Shown here: positions 1-10,098 of the stretch, one piece after another
Layout of the letters: every line of letters begins with the position of its first letter
Numbering within the stretch: the stretch's first letter is position 1
Assembly (NCBI RefSeq): GCF_900167015.1
Contig: NZ_FUXX01000004.1
Coordinates: forward strand, 49,759-113,758
Direction: 5' to 3'
Length of the DNA: 64,000 bases
Source of the DNA: Succinivibrio dextrinosolvens DSM 3072
GTDB lineage: Bacteria > Pseudomonadota > Gammaproteobacteria > Enterobacterales > Succinivibrionaceae
The notes under the pieces: model-generated
The model's input: the letters and a program-made list of their open reading frames with translations, nothing else
Told to the model about the DNA's origin: nothing
Databases searched by the model: none
Made by a program: the position numbers and the translations under genes

Positions 1-144
1 GTTAAAGGCCAGACATTCTATTCAAAATATGGCACCTTTACCTTGTTCATTATTATGCTGATACTGCTTGGCTTCGGTATTTACGGATTAAAGAAGAAAG
101 ATGATGCTTCCAAAGAAACATTAAACAAGCTTATCAGACCTTAG
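1..144 (+). CDS. C-terminal end of an unidentified membrane protein (partial)
   Basis: The window opens inside a reading frame that runs to a TAG stop at 142-144. The 47 visible residues contain one hydrophobic helix (FTLFIIMLILLGFGIYGL) followed by a lysine-rich tail (KKKDDASKETLNKLIRP), as at the cytoplasmic end of an inner-membrane protein. The family cannot be named because the N-terminal part lies outside the window. It converges on the minus-strand gene ending at 218. Confidence 0.55.
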   Translation, partial: VKGQTFYSKYGTFTLFIIMLILLGFGIYGLKKKDDASKETLNKLIRP

Positions 145-155
145 ACAAACAATAC

Positions 156-216
156 AGCCTCTCTGAAACATACAGTTATCAAAGAGGCTATCTATCAAAT
201 CACTATCTGCAGATAG
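156..216. terminator. Inverted repeats between convergent genes
   Basis: AGCCTCT (156-162) pairs with AGAGGCT (183-189) across a 20-base loop, and the 14-base perfect palindrome CTATCTGCAGATAG follows at 203-216. They lie between the stops of two convergent genes, so a bidirectional terminator is likely. Neither strand has a strong T-run; the minus-strand side is the more T-rich. Confidence 0.35.
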
Positions 217-217
217 A

Positions 218-2830
218 TTAACCGAATCTACCAGAACCAGTTTTTCTTATCAGAACAACTGAGAATCCAAGTAACAAGATACAGCCGACAAAACTTAGAA
301 TGTAACGCCACATTGGAAGAGGCTTAGAAGCATTACTATATGTGTTAATAAAATCACCAATGTAGCATCCACGAGGAGAACAGTTTACGGTTCTTCCCAT
401 TTTCCCCTGTGTATACCAGATATGCTTAGGGAATTTTGTATAGGCATTGTACTTTGAAAGCATTCCATTGGCCTGTCTTACGAAATTATTCATAAAATCA
501 AGTAATGCCTTAGGATCAGAGGAATAGCGTTTTATATCGTTGTAAGAGATACCAGGCTCAAAGTTTACAACGCCATCAGGAGCATATAGGGTACCATCAA
601 ACTTAATTGCATCTAAAAGAGAGCCATTTTTTTCAGCATCTATACAGATAACAGAATTACTTGAAATTGTTGCCTTGTCTTTAACAATAAATGTCTGTGA
701 CCCACCATCAGTCAAATCAAGTTGACCTCCACGGCTCAAATCCAGAACATCAACAACCGAAGGCTTAGCTCCAGCCTCAGGATGAATAAATACAGAAGAG
801 TCCTTTATGTACAGACGATTAACATTAATAGAACCTTCAATATCACTCAGTCCACCATAACTTAGAAGATTAATGGTCTTGCCTATAATGTTTCCTGCAA
901 TCTGAATATGAGATTTACTGTCTGAAACAAGGTTATCCGAAGAAAACTCCTTGACTTTGTTTTTCTTCTTGATACCAAGATTGATATTTGTTGAAAGTTT
1001 CTTAACAAACGCAGGAATATTCAGATTCTCTCCATATACAGAATCAAACTGAAGTTTTCCTGCTAACAGCTTTACATCATATGGTTTTGAATATAGAGAC
1101 CTTCCATCAGGAGATACGTAGTAATTCCAGTTGGAAACAATATCACCAACGACCCTTGCCTTATCAGTAAGATTGATATCCCGTACATGAGCAGAATCAT
1201 CAATGTATATAGAATACTTCTTTCCGGTAACCTTTCCTGAGATATTAAGAGCTGATACCAGAGGACCTCTGATTATATTAGGAGTATCGTAGGCTTCTGC
1301 CTGCTCCTTAGGAAGTTTTCTCTTGATATAGTCGTAGGTACGGACTCTTTTGTATGAGCCACGATATTCTTTAAGATCAGACAGCACATTGGATCCGAAA
1401 TCAAAGTTTAAAGCAATACCGTCTTTTCCGTTAGCCTCTACATCTCCACAAATATCTATACTGTTGTCACGTCCGTATGTTACAGCGATACCTGATGAAG
1501 ACTCACCATTTTCGACAACAGACGTTGTTTTAGGAATTAAAAGTGTATTGCGAGATCCTTCAATTCTGATACCAATACTACTAAAGCCCTGGCTAGCAAT
1601 AATTGCAGACTGAATTACATCATTATAGCTTCCATATATGTGAGTACCTGTTGATAAAGGAACGATAGAAGCTTTATCCTGATTGAATGGTCTGACTTCA
1701 CCATTTGATGCAGTAAAAGACTTTGTAATTTTGTAATTACCCCTGTGCTCAGGAGTGCCTGAATTATAAATTGATGTTCCGAAGAAATCTTTTGTGTTGA
1801 TGTTGTAACCGATATCCTTAAACAGCTCCAGCTCTGCCTGATTATAAAAACCATGATTAATAAATGAGGAGCCAGATAAAATGCTGTTTCTTAAATTCAG
1901 TTTAGGTGCACCACTCTTTGTAAAGTGAATGCTGAATCTATCTGTTTTATAAAAGTCAGCCTGAGGCTTTGTATTTTTTCCAGGAGCCAGCAGAGCTTCA
2001 GTGTTTACACCAACAAATTTAAAATGACAGGATGAATAGGAATCATAATCACATGACTTCTGAATATCCGAAAACTTTACCTTATCAGTCACAAAATTAT
2101 TATTGCTGATTATATGGTAATCAAAAGTAGAAAGAGGATTTTTAAAGCCTTCATGATTATGGTTAGAATAAACGCCAATCAGAGAAGCAAAAGTCAGAAA
2201 GAGCTTGTGAGACAGCGATTCTTTTATTCCGTTTTCGGGTAACAGCTTTATTCTGTTTTTTGAACTGAATACCCCAATATCCTTATTGTAGTTGATCTCT
2301 ACAAGACCATAGTCATGCCGATTATTAATAACGCAAATATTCTTGAGATTCGATTCAAAATATCCCATTCCTGAGCACAGATTTGCAGCATCATAATGAA
2401 GATCAAATGCTCTGGAACTTCTATCAGGATCTGTGCTTGCTACAAACGGAACACTAAAAGGCTCATTATCAGAAACGTAATTTCTAAAGAGGAAAGTTAA
2501 AATGGATGATGCATTTATCCATGTATATTTTGAAGATGAAAACTCCAGTTCACCCTTTTGAGAAGGGGCATCTACTCCTTTTGCTCTTCTTGAAAACAAA
2601 TCACTGATTTCACTGTCTTCAGTCACAACGTAAGGTTTAAACAGAGAATTTCTGCTTGTAAAAATCTTATCTGACTCTTTAAGATCAGAGAAAAGTCTGT
2701 GTATATCGTTGTGGTAATAGAGCCCCGAGGGCTGGTCAAAATTTTTTGAAGAGTCAGTACTAGCCAAGGCCTGATGCTGGCACATCAGACCCGATAAAAC
2801 TATTGCAATTACAGTTTTAACATCAAACAC
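218..2830 (-). CDS. Autotransporter-like beta-helix passenger protein with a C-terminal membrane helix and no beta-barrel
   Basis: The protein has 870 residues from a GTG start; the upstream TAG at 2839-2841 belongs to the L,D-transpeptidase, 8 bases away, so the two are probably cotranscribed. Residues 1-23 form a signal peptide ending in ALA. The segment around LELFKDIGYNINTKDFFGTS, then IYGS, GIRIEGSRNTLLI, VTYGRDN, FDFGSNVL and EYRGSY, resembles the passenger of a large autotransporter family recalled from gut and host-associated proteobacteria, with right-handed beta-helix repeats. That family normally ends in a 12-strand barrel. This one ends in a single hydrophobic helix (about 843-861) and the basic tail RKTGSGRFG. 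Several cysteine pairs (for example NLCSG...NICV and NCSPRGC) fit a periplasmic, disulfide-bonded domain. Function is unknown; a zinc-peptidase-like N-terminal region is possible but not shown. Confidence 0.7.
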   Translation of the reverse strand: MFDVKTVIAIVLSGLMCQHQALASTDSSKNFDQPSGLYYHNDIHRLFSDLKESDKIFTSRNSLFKPYVVTEDSEISDLFSRRAKGVDAPSQKGELEFSSSKYTWINASSILTFLFRNYVSDNEPFSVPFVASTDPDRSSRAFDLHYDAANLCSGMGYFESNLKNICVINNRHDYGLVEINYNKDIGVFSSKNRIKLLPENGIKESLSHKLFLTFASLIGVYSNHNHEGFKNPLSTFDYHIISNNNFVTDKVKFSDIQKSCDYDSYSSCHFKFVGVNTEALLAPGKNTKPQADFYKTDRFSIHFTKSGAPKLNLRNSILSGSSFINHGFYNQAELELFKDIGYNINTKDFFGTSIYNSGTPEHRGNYKITKSFTASNGEVRPFNQDKASIVPLSTGTHIYGSYNDVIQSAIIASQGFSSIGIRIEGSRNTLLIPKTTSVVENGESSSGIAVTYGRDNSIDICGDVEANGKDGIALNFDFGSNVLSDLKEYRGSYKRVRTYDYIKRKLPKEQAEAYDTPNIIRGPLVSALNISGKVTGKKYSIYIDDSAHVRDINLTDKARVVGDIVSNWNYYVSPDGRSLYSKPYDVKLLAGKLQFDSVYGENLNIPAFVKKLSTNINLGIKKKNKVKEFSSDNLVSDSKSHIQIAGNIIGKTINLLSYGGLSDIEGSINVNRLYIKDSSVFIHPEAGAKPSVVDVLDLSRGGQLDLTDGGSQTFIVKDKATISSNSVICIDAEKNGSLLDAIKFDGTLYAPDGVVNFEPGISYNDIKRYSSDPKALLDFMNNFVRQANGMLSKYNAYTKFPKHIWYTQGKMGRTVNCSPRGCYIGDFINTYSNASKPLPMWRYILSFVGCILLLGFSVVLIRKTGSGRFG

Positions 2831-2838
2831 TTAAATCT

Positions 2839-3753
2839 CTAGAATTCAACTGGATTTAGCAACACAGGTCTGCCGGTTCTTTCATGAAGAGCTCTCTGCA
2901 GAATATCCTGATCAATACGAGGATCCTTAAAGAATTCTAGTTGAGACTTTGTAAATGAGAAAGGAACATTTGCATCAAAATTGTCAAATTCAGACTGACT
3001 TCTCGATAATGGCTGATGAACCTCAATATAAAGATCACCATTTGGTTCTTCAGCAAACTTGATAGGTTCGTTAATAAACTGAACTCTGGTGCCAACTGCA
3101 ACCTTATGGAATAACTCCTCGTTATCCTCGTTACGTAAACGAACACAGCCATGACTTACACGCAGACCAATACCAAAATCAGCATTTGTACCATGAATAG
3201 CGTAAAGCTTGCCTACATACATAGCGTAAAGGCCCATTGGATTATCTGGACCGGCTGGTACTACAGGAGGAAGATACTCACCCTCAGCAGCATATTCAGC
3301 TCGCATTGCAGCTGTTGGGGTCCAGGTTGGTTCAGCCTTTTTACGCTCAACCTTTGTAGTCCATGCTAAAGGAGTGCCCTTACCGATCTGACCGATACCG
3401 ATTGGATAAACTTCTACTCTGCCCTTGTTGTAGTAGTACAGGCGCATTTCGGCAGAATTAACAATAATGCCCTCATGAACTGTATCAGGAAGGATCAGCT
3501 TTGTTGGAACAACAAGATTAAGACCTTTCAGAGGAACAATAGGATCAACCTCTGGATTAGCCTCAATCATATTGGAAAGACCTAAATGATACTCAGCCGC
3601 AACATATTCAAGGGTAGTAATTCCGTTAGGATCAATCTGATAGATTTTCTCCTCACCTACTACCCGGTTACCATTAAGATTGTATACGTTGGTTGCATTT
3701 GCTGCTGTAACAGTGGAAAAAAGAGCTAAAGCTAAAGCTAATTTCTTAAACAT
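2839..3753 (-). CDS. L,D-transpeptidase (ErfK/YbiS/YnhG family) with LysM-like domain
   Basis: The enzyme cross-links or anchors peptidoglycan stems through L,D linkages in the periplasm. Residues 1-20 are a signal peptide ([20 protein letters not shown]). A LysM-like segment follows ([19 protein letters not shown]...[11 protein letters not shown]), then the YkuD catalytic domain with IHGTN and SHGCVRL, the latter holding the nucleophilic cysteine. The 304-residue length matches E. coli YbiS/ErfK-type enzymes. The downstream partner is the large passenger protein ending at 218, which suggests a shared cell-envelope role. Whether it attaches a Braun-type lipoprotein, makes 3-3 cross-links or modifies its neighbour cannot be read from the sequence. 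Confidence 0.93.
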   Translation of the reverse strand: MFKKLALALALFSTVTAANATNVYNLNGNRVVGEEKIYQIDPNGITTLEYVAAEYHLGLSNMIEANPEVDPIVPLKGLNLVVPTKLILPDTVHEGIIVNSAEMRLYYYNKGRVEVYPIGIGQIGKGTPLAWTTKVERKKAEPTWTPTAAMRAEYAAEGEYLPPVVPAGPDNPMGLYAMYVGKLYAIHGTNADFGIGLRVSHGCVRLRNEDNEELFHKVAVGTRVQFINEPIKFAEEPNGDLYIEVHQPLSRSQSEFDNFDANVPFSFTKSQLEFFKDPRIDQDILQRALHERTGRPVLLNPVEF

Positions 3754-4021
3754 GATTGTCTCATTATTAATCAGTTTTAAAATTTACTAAAACTGAATTA
3801 AATTATCGCCAGAAAATAAAAGCAATGTAAAAACGTTTTGGCACTATATATACTCGGTACCGCGGTGCAATTTTAACACAGATCAAACTTTCGGACTATT
3901 GTTAGATTATTCGAAAAAATATGTTTCTTAAAAAAAATTGTATATAATCTACCCTGCTTTTATAACGATATTCATTAATAAATATTTACAGGGAAGATTT
4001 TCCAAATTGTCTAAAACAGGA

Positions 4022-4189
4022 ATGATTGTTGAATTTGTGATTCTGGCAGTGTGGTTCTGGGCCTTTCTATGGGCTTACAGCCACTATAACTACAAAGTTA
4101 ATCCAAAAACAAAATTCAAGAAGACCTTCTACAGAGATCTGCTTTTGGCTATTACTCTGCTGCTTCCAGTTATTCTTATTCTTTTCTAG
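4022..4189 (+). CDS. Small two-helix membrane protein, uncharacterised
   Basis: The frame is open from a TTG at 3938 to the TAG at 4187-4189. ATG 4022 is preferred because a TATAAT at 3943-3948 would place transcription start downstream of 3938; TTG 4007, preceded by AGGGA, is the alternative. From ATG it encodes 55 residues with two hydrophobic helices (VEFVILAVWFWAFLWAY and LLLAITLLLPVILIL) separated by a basic loop (KVNPKTKFKKTFYRD). It lies alone between the divergent ldt gene and leuS. No family is recognised, and no strong ribosome-binding site is seen, so it may not be translated. Confidence 0.4.
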   Translation: MIVEFVILAVWFWAFLWAYSHYNYKVNPKTKFKKTFYRDLLLAITLLLPVILILF

Positions 4190-4384
4190 CACCAATTTTT
4201 CACCATAATAGCTCACCTTTCTTATATACAAAGTAGCAAATCACAGCCTCAAATCCGCCTTTTCCATAAACTTTATTTTATTTTTTTTCTAGGGCATACG
4301 TCAAAATCCGGCGTAAATGTGGCAAAATATATGATTATTTTTAATTTGAACAGATTTTAAATTTTAACTTGGAGCACTTAGTCC

Positions 4385-6982
4385 ATGGCTGACAATAAAG
4401 TTGCCTACAATCCTCAGGAAATTGAGCCTGAAGTACAGAAATACTGGGAAGAACATCAGACTTTCCATGCAACAGAAGATAAAAACAAAGAGAAATACTA
4501 CTGCCTTGTTATGTTCCCTTATCCATCAGGCAGATTACATTTAGGTCATGTTAGAAACTATGCTCTAGGTGACGTTATTGCAAGATTTAACCGCTTATTA
4601 GGTAAAAACGTTCTTGCTCCTATCGGCTGGGACGCATTCGGTCTTCCTGCAGAAAACGCTGCAATCAAAAACAATAAGCAGCCAGGAGACTGGACCTATG
4701 AAAACATTTCCTACATGAAAGGCCAGTTAAAGTCACTAGGTCTTTCATATGACTGGGCTCGTGAAGTTGCAACCTGCAGACCAGAATACTATAAGTGGGA
4801 GCAGAAGTTCTTCGGAGAACTTTACAAGAAAGGTCTTGTATACAAGAAGGTTTCTTCAGTTAACTGGTGTCCTGTAGACAACACCGTTCTTGCTAACGAG
4901 CAGGTTGAAGACGGCTGCTGCTGGAGATGCGGTGCAAAGGTAGAGATCAAGGAAATTCCTCAGTGGTACCTGAAGATCACTGCATATGCAGAAGAGCTTT
5001 TAAATGATTTAGATAAGCTTGATGGATGGCCAGAGCGTGTTCGCACCATGCAGAAGAACTGGATCGGTCGTTCTGAAGGTCTGAATATCACTTTCAAAGT
5101 TGACGGCAGTGATGATACCTTTACCGTATACACCACTCGTCCAGATACCTTCATGGGTATTACCTATATTTCAATTTCAGCTAACCACCCACTGGTTAAG
5201 AAGTGTTGTGAAACAAATCCTGAGCTTGAAGCTTTCTGTCAGGAATGCCGCACTCAGAAATTCGCAGAAGCAGATCTTGCCACCATGGAAAAGAAAGGTA
5301 TGGCAACAGGTCTCTATGCAATTCACCCTATTACAGGAAGAAAGGTACCTATCTATGTTGCTAACTTCGTTATCATGGATTACGGTACTGGCGCAGTTAT
5401 GTCTGTACCAGGTCACGATCAGCGTGATTATGAGTTCGCTAAGAAATACGGCATTGAAATCATCCCTGTAATCAAAGAATCTAAGGAATCAGGAGATCCT
5501 GATCTGTCAGAGCACGCATTCGTTGAACACGGTATTGCATGCCACTCTGGTGAATTTGACGGCATGAACTTTGAAGAAGCATTCAAGGCAATTGCTGACA
5601 AGCTTGAGAGCATGGGCTGTGCTGAACGCAAGGTTAATTACAGACTGCGTGACTGGGGTATTTCACGTCAGCGTTACTGGGGTGCACCAATTCCAATGCT
5701 GACTATTGATGAGACTGGTGAAGTTGTTCCTGAGAAGGATGAGAATCTGCCAGTTGAACTACCTTATGACGTAAAGATTAACGGTGTAATTTCTCCTCTA
5801 AAGACAGACGAGAAATGGTACAAGACCACCTATGAAGGAAAGAGTGCAACTCGTGAAACCGATACCTTCGATACCTTCATGGAGTCATCATGGTACTTTG
5901 CAAGATACTGCTCTCCACGTGATGAAAAGGAAATGTTCGACAAGGATGCAGCTAACTACTGGCTACCAGTTGATCAGTACATCGGCGGTATTGAGCACGC
6001 TGTTCTTCACCTGCTGTATTCACGCTTCTTCTTCAAGCTTCTAAGAGATGCAGGAATGGTTAAGTACGACGAGCCATTCAAGCGTCTGCTATGTCAGGGT
6101 ATGGTTCTGGCTGACGCATACTACTATCTGGATGATAAGGGTGTTAAGAACTGGGTAAACCCACTTGATGCATTCCCTACCCGTGATGAAAAGGGTAATA
6201 TCATCTCAGCAGTGGACAAGGAAGGTCACCAGCTGCACCACGAAGGCATGATTAAGATGTCCAAGTCAAAGGCTAATGGTATCGATCCTGAGTACATGGT
6301 TAAGATGTACGGTGCTGATACTGTTCGTCTGTTCATGCTGTTCGCTTCTCCAGCTGAACTTACCCTTGAGTGGAGACAGTCAGGTGTTGAAGGTTCTCAG
6401 AGATTCCTTCGTAAGCTTTGGTCTCAGGTACAGGATCTTGTTAATGCAGGTGCTAAGCCTACTCTTGATAAGAACAAGTTAACTCCTGAGCTTAAGAAGC
6501 TAAGACATGAACTTCACGTAACAATTGAGAAGGTTACCGATGATATCGGACGCAGACAGACCTTCAATACTGCAATCGCAGCTATCATGGAGTTACTGAA
6601 CCTTGCTAACAAGTGCACAGGAACAGATGAAGCTTCTCTTGCAGTTCGTTATGAAGTATATAATAACGTTATTATCATGCTTTACCCAATCGTTCCTCAT
6701 ATCTGCTTCAAGTTATGGTCAATGCTTGGCAATACTACCGAGATCGATACTGAAACCTGGCCTGTTGCTGATAAGGATGCTCTAAAAGAGGACGAGATTA
6801 CTGTTGTAGTTCAGATCAACGGTAAGGTTCGTGCAAAGATCAGCATCAATCCAAATGAGGATGAAGAGTCTGTTATTGCAAAGGCAAAAGCAGCACCAGA
6901 AACTCAGAAATTCACTGAGGGTAAAGAAATCAAGAAGACTATCTACGTTAAGGGTAGATTAGTTAACATTGTTGCTGTCTAA
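4385..6982 (+). CDS. leuS: Leucyl-tRNA synthetase
   Basis: This class I aminoacyl-tRNA synthetase charges tRNA-Leu in the cytoplasm. The HIGH signature appears in [17 protein letters not shown] near residue 50 and KMSKS in [12 protein letters not shown] near residue 624. The CP1 editing domain shows TTRPDTFMG and [20 protein letters not shown] zinc-knuckle-like CPVD...CCWRCG lies near 160-180. At 865 residues it matches bacterial LeuRS (E. coli 860). GGAG precedes the ATG. It is the first gene of the conserved leuS-lptE-holA-nadD cluster; the 195 bases upstream hold an A+T-rich promoter region but no T-box or clear attenuator. Confidence 0.98.
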   Translation: MADNKVAYNPQEIEPEVQKYWEEHQTFHATEDKNKEKYYCLVMFPYPSGRLHLGHVRNYALGDVIARFNRLLGKNVLAPIGWDAFGLPAENAAIKNNKQPGDWTYENISYMKGQLKSLGLSYDWAREVATCRPEYYKWEQKFFGELYKKGLVYKKVSSVNWCPVDNTVLANEQVEDGCCWRCGAKVEIKEIPQWYLKITAYAEELLNDLDKLDGWPERVRTMQKNWIGRSEGLNITFKVDGSDDTFTVYTTRPDTFMGITYISISANHPLVKKCCETNPELEAFCQECRTQKFAEADLATMEKKGMATGLYAIHPITGRKVPIYVANFVIMDYGTGAVMSVPGHDQRDYEFAKKYGIEIIPVIKESKESGDPDLSEHAFVEHGIACHSGEFDGMNFEEAFKAIADKLESMGCAERKVNYRLRDWGISRQRYWGAPIPMLTIDETGEVVPEKDENLPVELPYDVKINGVISPLKTDEKWYKTTYEGKSATRETDTFDTFMESSWYFARYCSPRDEKEMFDKDAANYWLPVDQYIGGIEHAVLHLLYSRFFFKLLRDAGMVKYDEPFKRLLCQGMVLADAYYYLDDKGVKNWVNPLDAFPTRDEKGNIISAVDKEGHQLHHEGMIKMSKSKANGIDPEYMVKMYGADTVRLFMLFASPAELTLEWRQSGVEGSQRFLRKLWSQVQDLVNAGAKPTLDKNKLTPELKKLRHELHVTIEKVTDDIGRRQTFNTAIAAIMELLNLANKCTGTDEASLAVRYEVYNNVIIMLYPIVPHICFKLWSMLGNTTEIDTETWPVADKDALKEDEITVVVQINGKVRAKISINPNEDEESVIAKAKAAPETQKFTEGKEIKKTIYVKGRLVNIVAV

Positions 6983-7000
6983 CAACTAAGGAAGTAATAG

Positions 7001-7813
7001 ATGAGATTTAAGGTCTTTGCTGTTGGAGTAATGCTATTGGGACTTAGTGCCTGTGGTTTTCATATTCCTAATCAAAACAGACTTGGATCGAGTCTTACTG
7101 AAATAGATGTTACAGGAGCGTATCACAACCAGTTCTACAAGCTGGTTGTGCAGAAACTTCAGGTTAGAGGTGTAAAAGTAAACTATCAGGGAACAGCTAA
7201 TCGTGACTTTAAGGGCCGTGATAATGTTCCTACTCTTGAAATTGCAGCTCCTCAGGTAAGTTTACCAATTGTATCCGTAAATGCTTTTGGTTCTGCAAAG
7301 GAATACAATATGGTGGTTACAACCTCTGCCATCCTGAAAGTTCCTAACCATAGTAAGCCAATTATTATCAGAAACGGTATCAGCAGACTAACTCTAAATA
7401 AAGGTGATAACTCTCTTGCAAGTGCCAATGAGAGAAGAATCCTTCTAGAGGAAAGTCTTGAAGAGCTGTCAGACCAGATGATAAGAAGAATCAACTATCT
7501 GGGCAAGCAGTCAGATCCGGATTCATCAAAAGTAACTCCAGCACAGCTGGTTCTTGCAAAAGATGAGGATAATAATGAGGTTTACATTGATAATTCTCCT
7601 TCTATGACACTGCTTGATGCTCTTAAGGCACAGCAGACTCAGGAAGAAATCGATTCAGATTCCGTTGCACTTTCAGAGCTTAATAACGGACTTAGAGTTC
7701 TGAATCCAGAGAAGAAATATGAGTTACCAAAAGCAAAGATTAAGATGGTAAATGAAGCTCCAGATGATTTAACTGAAGAAGGATTCATCAAAAAGGGATC
7801 TTCCTCAAAATAA
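7001..7813 (+). CDS. lptE: LPS-assembly lipoprotein LptE with C-terminal extension
   Basis: LptE plugs the LptD barrel that inserts lipopolysaccharide into the outer membrane. The N-terminus is a lipoprotein signal with lipobox LSAC, followed by GFHIPNQN, which resembles the conserved start of mature LptE. The gene begins 18 bases after leuS, as in E. coli, with AAGGAAG as ribosome-binding site. The protein has 270 residues against about 190 in E. coli; the extra part (about 175-270) is rich in charged residues and Ser/Asp and has no recognised domain. The gene ends just before a clear terminator. Confidence 0.88.
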   Translation: MRFKVFAVGVMLLGLSACGFHIPNQNRLGSSLTEIDVTGAYHNQFYKLVVQKLQVRGVKVNYQGTANRDFKGRDNVPTLEIAAPQVSLPIVSVNAFGSAKEYNMVVTTSAILKVPNHSKPIIIRNGISRLTLNKGDNSLASANERRILLEESLEELSDQMIRRINYLGKQSDPDSSKVTPAQLVLAKDEDNNEVYIDNSPSMTLLDALKAQQTQEEIDSDSVALSELNNGLRVLNPEKKYELPKAKIKMVNEAPDDLTEEGFIKKGSSSK

Positions 7814-7840
7814 GAGCTTTCACTTTTTCAGATCTTTTCG

Positions 7841-7869
7841 AAAGTCAGCTTAATGCTGACTTTTGTTTT
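7841..7869 (+). terminator. Rho-independent terminator after lptE
   Basis: AAAGTCAGC (7841-7849) and GCTGACTTT (7855-7863) form a 9-bp stem with loop TTAAT, followed by TGTTTT. It separates leuS-lptE from holA, so holA probably has its own promoter in the next 70 bases. Confidence 0.85.
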
Positions 7870-7938
7870 CAAAGTTTCTGCTAAAATCACCTCTAAACAA
7901 AGAGTCTGATAATCAGGAATTATTTCAGCGGATTAGAT

Positions 7939-9036
7939 ATGGCATTAGCACCGGTATACGTTATTTCAAGTGATGAGCCTTTCTTGAAGAACGAAAAGAG
8001 TTCAATGTTGATTCAGATGGCCAGAAAAGAGCTACCTGAAGCTGAATTCATGCTCTTCACAAATAACGACTTCTCATCAGGAGCAACTGCTAATCTTGCA
8101 AGACTTGAAAACGAACTTATCGATCCTGGTCTTTTCGGTGGAGACCGCATTATCAAGATTTATCTTGATTCTATCAACTCAACTACCGTACAGGTTCTAC
8201 AGCTTTTAGCCAAAAGATCTCGTCCAGGTGTAGTTACAGTTGTTGAAATTCCTCGTATCAAGAAAACAACTCTGCCAACTGCGCCAGAAAAATATACCGA
8301 TAAATTCCGCGGACAAAGTTCTGTTGAAACAAAACTTAAGCATGTTCTGGCATTTCTTATGGACATTGGAGGAATCAATGAAATTCTCTATGCTCCATCG
8401 GGAATACAGTTCAATACATGGATAATGAATCAAGCTCAGAAGCATGGCCTCAAAATTGACGCTGATGTGGTGACTTTCCTGTCGTTATGCTGCGAAGGCA
8501 ATCTTGTGGCTGTAGATCAGTTCTTCTCCATCGCAAAAATTTCCGGAAAAGAAGTAATTGATCTAGATACTGCCAAGGCTTATCTGGAATCTAGCAGCAG
8601 ATACACCGGATTTGAATTTTCAGAGGCAGTCCTGGCTCCTAATACAATTCGAGCATTAAATATTCTTGCCTCATTATGTCAGACAAACTCTAACAGAACA
8701 CAGATACTATCTATGGTGGTATCTAATTTTGACAAAATGCTCTGGGTAATAAGAAAACTTAAAGAGCCTGAGAATTCACAGATTCTGAGATCTCGTAATT
8801 TTAAAGAACGCTCTGCATTTTTTAAATCAAACGGAATCGTACTGCCATCAACAAGTGATGTTCTTATAAAAGCGGCTTCAACCATGCCAGATGATTTTTA
8901 TGAATATCTTGTATCAGAACTTGCTCAGGCAGCAAAGTATCTTCAGGAATTTGACGATAAGAAAGCCTACCAGTCACTTCAGAACATGGCTGTATCAGTG
9001 TATACATCATCTGTACGAGAGTTAAAAAAACTGTAA
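7939..9036 (+). CDS. holA: DNA polymerase III subunit delta
   Basis: The delta subunit is the wrench of the clamp loader that opens the beta sliding clamp. The 365-residue length (E. coli 343) and the start VYVISSDEPFLKNEKSSMLI fit HolA, where the usual motif is a leucine/glycine-rich xxSGDEPLLxxE. The gene lies between lptE and nadD, exactly as in E. coli, which supports the call more strongly than sequence alone because delta is poorly conserved. Its TAA stop overlaps the nadD ATG by one base, indicating translational coupling. Confidence 0.9.
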   Translation: MALAPVYVISSDEPFLKNEKSSMLIQMARKELPEAEFMLFTNNDFSSGATANLARLENELIDPGLFGGDRIIKIYLDSINSTTVQVLQLLAKRSRPGVVTVVEIPRIKKTTLPTAPEKYTDKFRGQSSVETKLKHVLAFLMDIGGINEILYAPSGIQFNTWIMNQAQKHGLKIDADVVTFLSLCCEGNLVAVDQFFSIAKISGKEVIDLDTAKAYLESSSRYTGFEFSEAVLAPNTIRALNILASLCQTNSNRTQILSMVVSNFDKMLWVIRKLKEPENSQILRSRNFKERSAFFKSNGIVLPSTSDVLIKAASTMPDDFYEYLVSELAQAAKYLQEFDDKKAYQSLQNMAVSVYTSSVRELKKL

Positions 9037-9758
9037 TGATCCAGAATATTAAAAAGATAGGCGTGCTAGGGGGAAGCTTCAATCCTCCTCATAATGACCA
9101 CATCAGAATTGCCGAGTATATTAAGAACAGACTATCGCTGGATAAGTTCATTATTGTTCCTAACGCTCAGCCTCCACATAAGAATACCTGCCATGTAGGA
9201 TTTGAACATCGCAGGAAAATGCTCGAAATTCTTGCATGCCAGTATGATGATCTTGAAATCAGTGATATTGAAAGTGATCCGAATGTACCTCATTACACCA
9301 TTGATCTGATTGATAAGATTAGGAATCTTTATCCGAAGGCATACGTATTTTTCTGTATGGGAATGGATTCACTTATCTATCTTGATAAGTGGAGAAACGG
9401 ACTTTCTATAACAGAAAAATGCAATATTGTTGTTATTGGAAGAAAAGGATATTCCATCGAGGAAGCTAATCCTCCTGTAAAAGATTATCTAAAATCTCAT
9501 GCTGTTTATGAGGATTCAGATGACTTTTCACAGAAACTTAACGAAGAAAAAGGCAACTGCTTTTTATTAAAAGAATGCTTTAATGATGTAAGTTCTAGTA
9601 AAATAAGGCTAGAATTTGACGAATTTTATAAAAACGATAAACATAAGAAAGAGTTGTTTGATTATGCCGATAAATTTCCATATTCACTAAAATATCTTGA
9701 TAAGGGAATTATTGAGTATATTACTAAGAATTCACTGTACAAAGAGAGAGAATCCTAA
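9036..9758 (+). CDS. nadD: Nicotinate-nucleotide adenylyltransferase
   Basis: NadD transfers AMP from ATP to nicotinic acid mononucleotide in NAD synthesis. The N-terminal GVLGGSFNPPHNDHIRIAEY is the nucleotidyltransferase GGxFxPxHxxH signature, and SSSKIRLEF near the C-terminus matches the conserved SSTxIR segment. It starts within the holA stop (TAATG) and is followed after one base by rsfS. The length of 240 residues is somewhat above the usual 210-220, with a charged C-terminal extension (DKHKKELFDYADKFPYSLK). Confidence 0.93.
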   Translation: MIQNIKKIGVLGGSFNPPHNDHIRIAEYIKNRLSLDKFIIVPNAQPPHKNTCHVGFEHRRKMLEILACQYDDLEISDIESDPNVPHYTIDLIDKIRNLYPKAYVFFCMGMDSLIYLDKWRNGLSITEKCNIVVIGRKGYSIEEANPPVKDYLKSHAVYEDSDDFSQKLNEEKGNCFLLKECFNDVSSSKIRLEFDEFYKNDKHKKELFDYADKFPYSLKYLDKGIIEYITKNSLYKERES

Positions 9759-9759
9759 T

Positions 9760-10095
9760 TTGGAAAACGAAATTTTAATTCAGAAGTGTATTAAAACTCT
9801 TGAAGACTCAAAGGCCAGAGATTTAGTAAGCATTGATGTAAAAGAACATTCATCGATCGCTGACAATATGGTGATCTGCACCGGAACATCTAACCGTCAT
9901 GTAAGTGCTATTGCACAGAGACTTGTTGATAATCTTTACAAGGAAGGCTTAAAGCACATCAAGATTTCAGGTGAACAGCTTGGCGAATGGGTTATCGTTG
10001 ATACTGGTTCAGTAATGGTTCATATTCTTCAGAACGAAGCTAGAGAAAGATATGAATTAGATGATTTATATCGCTGCATGGCTGCCGGATTTTAA
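9760..10095 (+). CDS. rsfS: Ribosomal silencing factor RsfS
   Basis: RsfS binds L14 and blocks subunit joining in stationary phase or starvation. The frame is open from 9697, but the TTG at 9760 is chosen: it lies one base after the nadD stop, is preceded by AAAGAGAGAGA, and gives 111 residues, close to the E. coli length (105). Family segments are DNMVICTGTSNRHVSAIA, ISGEQLGEWVIVDTGSVMVHI and RERYELDDLY. It lies between nadD and rlmH as in most gammaproteobacteria. Confidence 0.93.
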   Translation: MENEILIQKCIKTLEDSKARDLVSIDVKEHSSIADNMVICTGTSNRHVSAIAQRLVDNLYKEGLKHIKISGEQLGEWVIVDTGSVMVHILQNEARERYELDDLYRCMAAGF

Positions 10096-10098
10096 AGC

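Noticed and set aside
1350..1613. Open frames on the opposite strand of large genes (for example inside the passenger gene, leuS, parE and damX).
   Set aside because: They have no family features or start signals and are fully covered by well supported genes.
4190..4384. T-box or leader-peptide attenuator for leuS.
   Set aside because: No specifier loop, no run of leucine codons and no terminator hairpin were found.
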